Below the pieces are notes generated by a model. It saw nothing but the letters and a program-made list of their open reading frames with translations. It was not told the DNA's origin and searched no databases. This document shows positions 5,823 through 6,709 of a stretch of 6,709 nt of DNA, piece after piece. This DNA comes from Methanomicrobia archaeon (lineage in GTDB: Archaea > Methanobacteriota_B > Thermococci > Methanofastidiosales > B48-G16), in contig JAGLWR010000066.1 of assembly GCA_023133315.1 (NCBI GenBank), forward strand, positions 1-6,709, given 5' to 3'. Position 1 is the first letter of the stretch; each line of letters opens with the position of its first letter. A program made the position numbers and the translations under genes.

Positions 5823-6709
5823 ATGTCATCAAAAAAGCCGATGAATGGAAGAGATTTTCTAACTCTTAAAGACTATACGAGAGAAGAGTTACTGAAATTG
5901 CTTGATACTGCAGTAGAATTGAAAGATAAGGTTCAAAGAGGAGAACCGCACGAACTTTTGAAAGGAAAAACTTTGGCAATGATATTTGAATGGGAATCTA
6001 CAAGAACAAGAACGTCGTTTGAAGTCGGAATGGAGCAGTTAGGCGGTCATGCTATATATTATCCTCCAGGTTCTTCATGGGGAAAAGGAAAGGAACCATT
6101 GAAACATAAAGCATCAGTTTTGTCCAGATATGTCGATGGAATTATGTTCAGAGCATTTAATTTTTCTGATCAGCTGGAGATGGCAAAATGGGCAGACGTT
6201 CCTGTTATTAATGCAAACAGTGAAGCTGGACACCCCTGTCAAATTATGGCTGACTTTATGACAGTGTATGAGAGAAAGGGAACCCTTGAAAGAGTCAAAT
6301 ATGTAATGATGTGGGGATACTGTCCTTACAGCAAGCCATTGGGGATCGTAAATTCAACGTTGGAAGCTGGATCAAAGCTTGGGATGGACTTAGTTCTGGC
6401 GTATCCTGAAGGATATGATCCAAATGCAGACGTGATGGAGTACGCAAGAGAACAGACAAAGAAACATGGTTCAACAATAACAGTAACCCATGATATGGAA
6501 GAGGCAGCTGAAAATGCGGACGTGATCCATGTTAAAGGATGGGCTCCAGATATATATGCAACAAAGGGTATGGAAGGTAAAGGAACGGAAGCGCCGCATA
6601 TAAAAGAACCAAAAAAATACAAGCACTGGATTACTAACGATCACATTGTGTCACTTGCAAAAAAAGATGTTATGATAGAACACTCCTTACCGGCAGCCGT
6701 AGGTGACGA
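5823..6709 (+). CDS. Knotted-type carbamoyltransferase (ornithine/aspartate carbamoyltransferase superfamily), 3' truncated
   Basis: Predicted enzyme moving a carbamoyl group between carbamoyl phosphate and an amine. 295 complete codons are visible; roughly 15-50 are missing past the window edge. Carbamoyl phosphate-binding residues are intact: STRTR (59-63), R110 in MFRAF, and HPCQ (137-140). The second domain differs from true ornithine carbamoyltransferase. It has MWGYCPYSKPLG (163-174) instead of GDxNNV, LAYPEGYDP (192-200), and HVKGWAPD (236-243) where the ornithine-binding SMG loop is expected. These resemble, from memory, YgeW (WAYSPSYGKPL, AHPEGYDL, PKSWAPY) and N-acetylornithine carbamoyltransferase (WTYHPKPLN), the branch with a knotted proline-rich loop. 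The usual HCLP is HSLP (287-290), with Ser replacing the substrate-side cysteine. All ten arginines are AGA. The superfamily is certain, the knotted branch likely, and the substrate unknown; a simple argF annotation would probably be misleading. Confidence 0.88.
   Translation, partial: MSSKKPMNGRDFLTLKDYTREELLKLLDTAVELKDKVQRGEPHELLKGKTLAMIFEWESTRTRTSFEVGMEQLGGHAIYYPPGSSWGKGKEPLKHKASVLSRYVDGIMFRAFNFSDQLEMAKWADVPVINANSEAGHPCQIMADFMTVYERKGTLERVKYVMMWGYCPYSKPLGIVNSTLEAGSKLGMDLVLAYPEGYDPNADVMEYAREQTKKHGSTITVTHDMEEAAENADVIHVKGWAPDIYATKGMEGKGTEAPHIKEPKKYKHWITNDHIVSLAKKDVMIEHSLPAAVGD

Noticed and set aside
6326..6622. Minus-strand ORF of 98 codons opposite the carbamoyltransferase gene
   Set aside because: It lies wholly antisense to a gene with clear family motifs, has no recognisable domain and no convincing ribosome site.
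5823..6709. Annotation as argF (arginine biosynthesis ornithine carbamoyltransferase)
   Set aside because: The SMG loop is absent, HCLP is HSLP, the second domain matches the knotted branch, and no arginine genes are visible nearby.

Overview
The window reads as an AT-rich prokaryotic chromosome segment, most likely archaeal but possibly from an anaerobic bacterium. Arginine is coded almost entirely by AGA/AGG: all ten arginines in the visible part of the rightmost gene are AGA. Several starts have GGAGG/GGTGA-type ribosome binding sites. The upstream regions carry TATA-like boxes, mostly without a convincing bacterial -35 partner. No rRNA, tRNA, mobile element or CRISPR array was seen, so the phylogenetic placement is tentative.

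Layout: five genes lie on the minus strand and are read from right to left. They are an opine dehydrogenase-family oxidoreductase (5519-4455), a threonine synthase-like PLP enzyme with an N-terminal zinc-ribbon-like Cys4 motif (4330-3062), a D-glutamate cyclase/DUF4392 protein (3006-1993), a class I aminotransferase of the aspartate aminotransferase type (1832-684), and an Asp/Glu racemase (676 to the left edge, almost complete). A sixth gene starts at 5823 on the plus strand, diverges from the opine dehydrogenase, and runs off the right edge. It encodes an ornithine carbamoyltransferase-superfamily protein whose motifs resemble the knotted YgeW/N-acetylornithine carbamoyltransferase branch more than true ornithine carbamoyltransferase. 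The gaps are 124, 55, 160 and 7 bases within the minus-strand array, and 303 bases between the divergent genes. Candidate promoters in three gaps suggest several transcription units rather than one long operon. The aminotransferase and racemase are the tightest pair.

How the genes may work together: every product is predicted to act on small, mainly acidic or diamino amino acids. Racemase plus D-glutamate cyclase would make a short route L-Glu -> D-Glu -> 5-oxo-D-proline, with the aminotransferase linking glutamate/aspartate to 2-oxoacids. A threonine synthase-like beta/gamma-replacement enzyme beside an opine dehydrogenase recalls the logic of pathways that make or take apart N-(carboxyalkyl)amino acids, for example staphyloferrin B SbnA/SbnB or opine metallophores. 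The carbamoyltransferase lacks the ornithine-type SMG and HCLP signatures, so its substrate is probably not ornithine. The set could be an undescribed pathway for an opine-like or D-amino-acid-derived compound, or for its breakdown. That is inference from neighbourhood; no reaction is proven by sequence alone.
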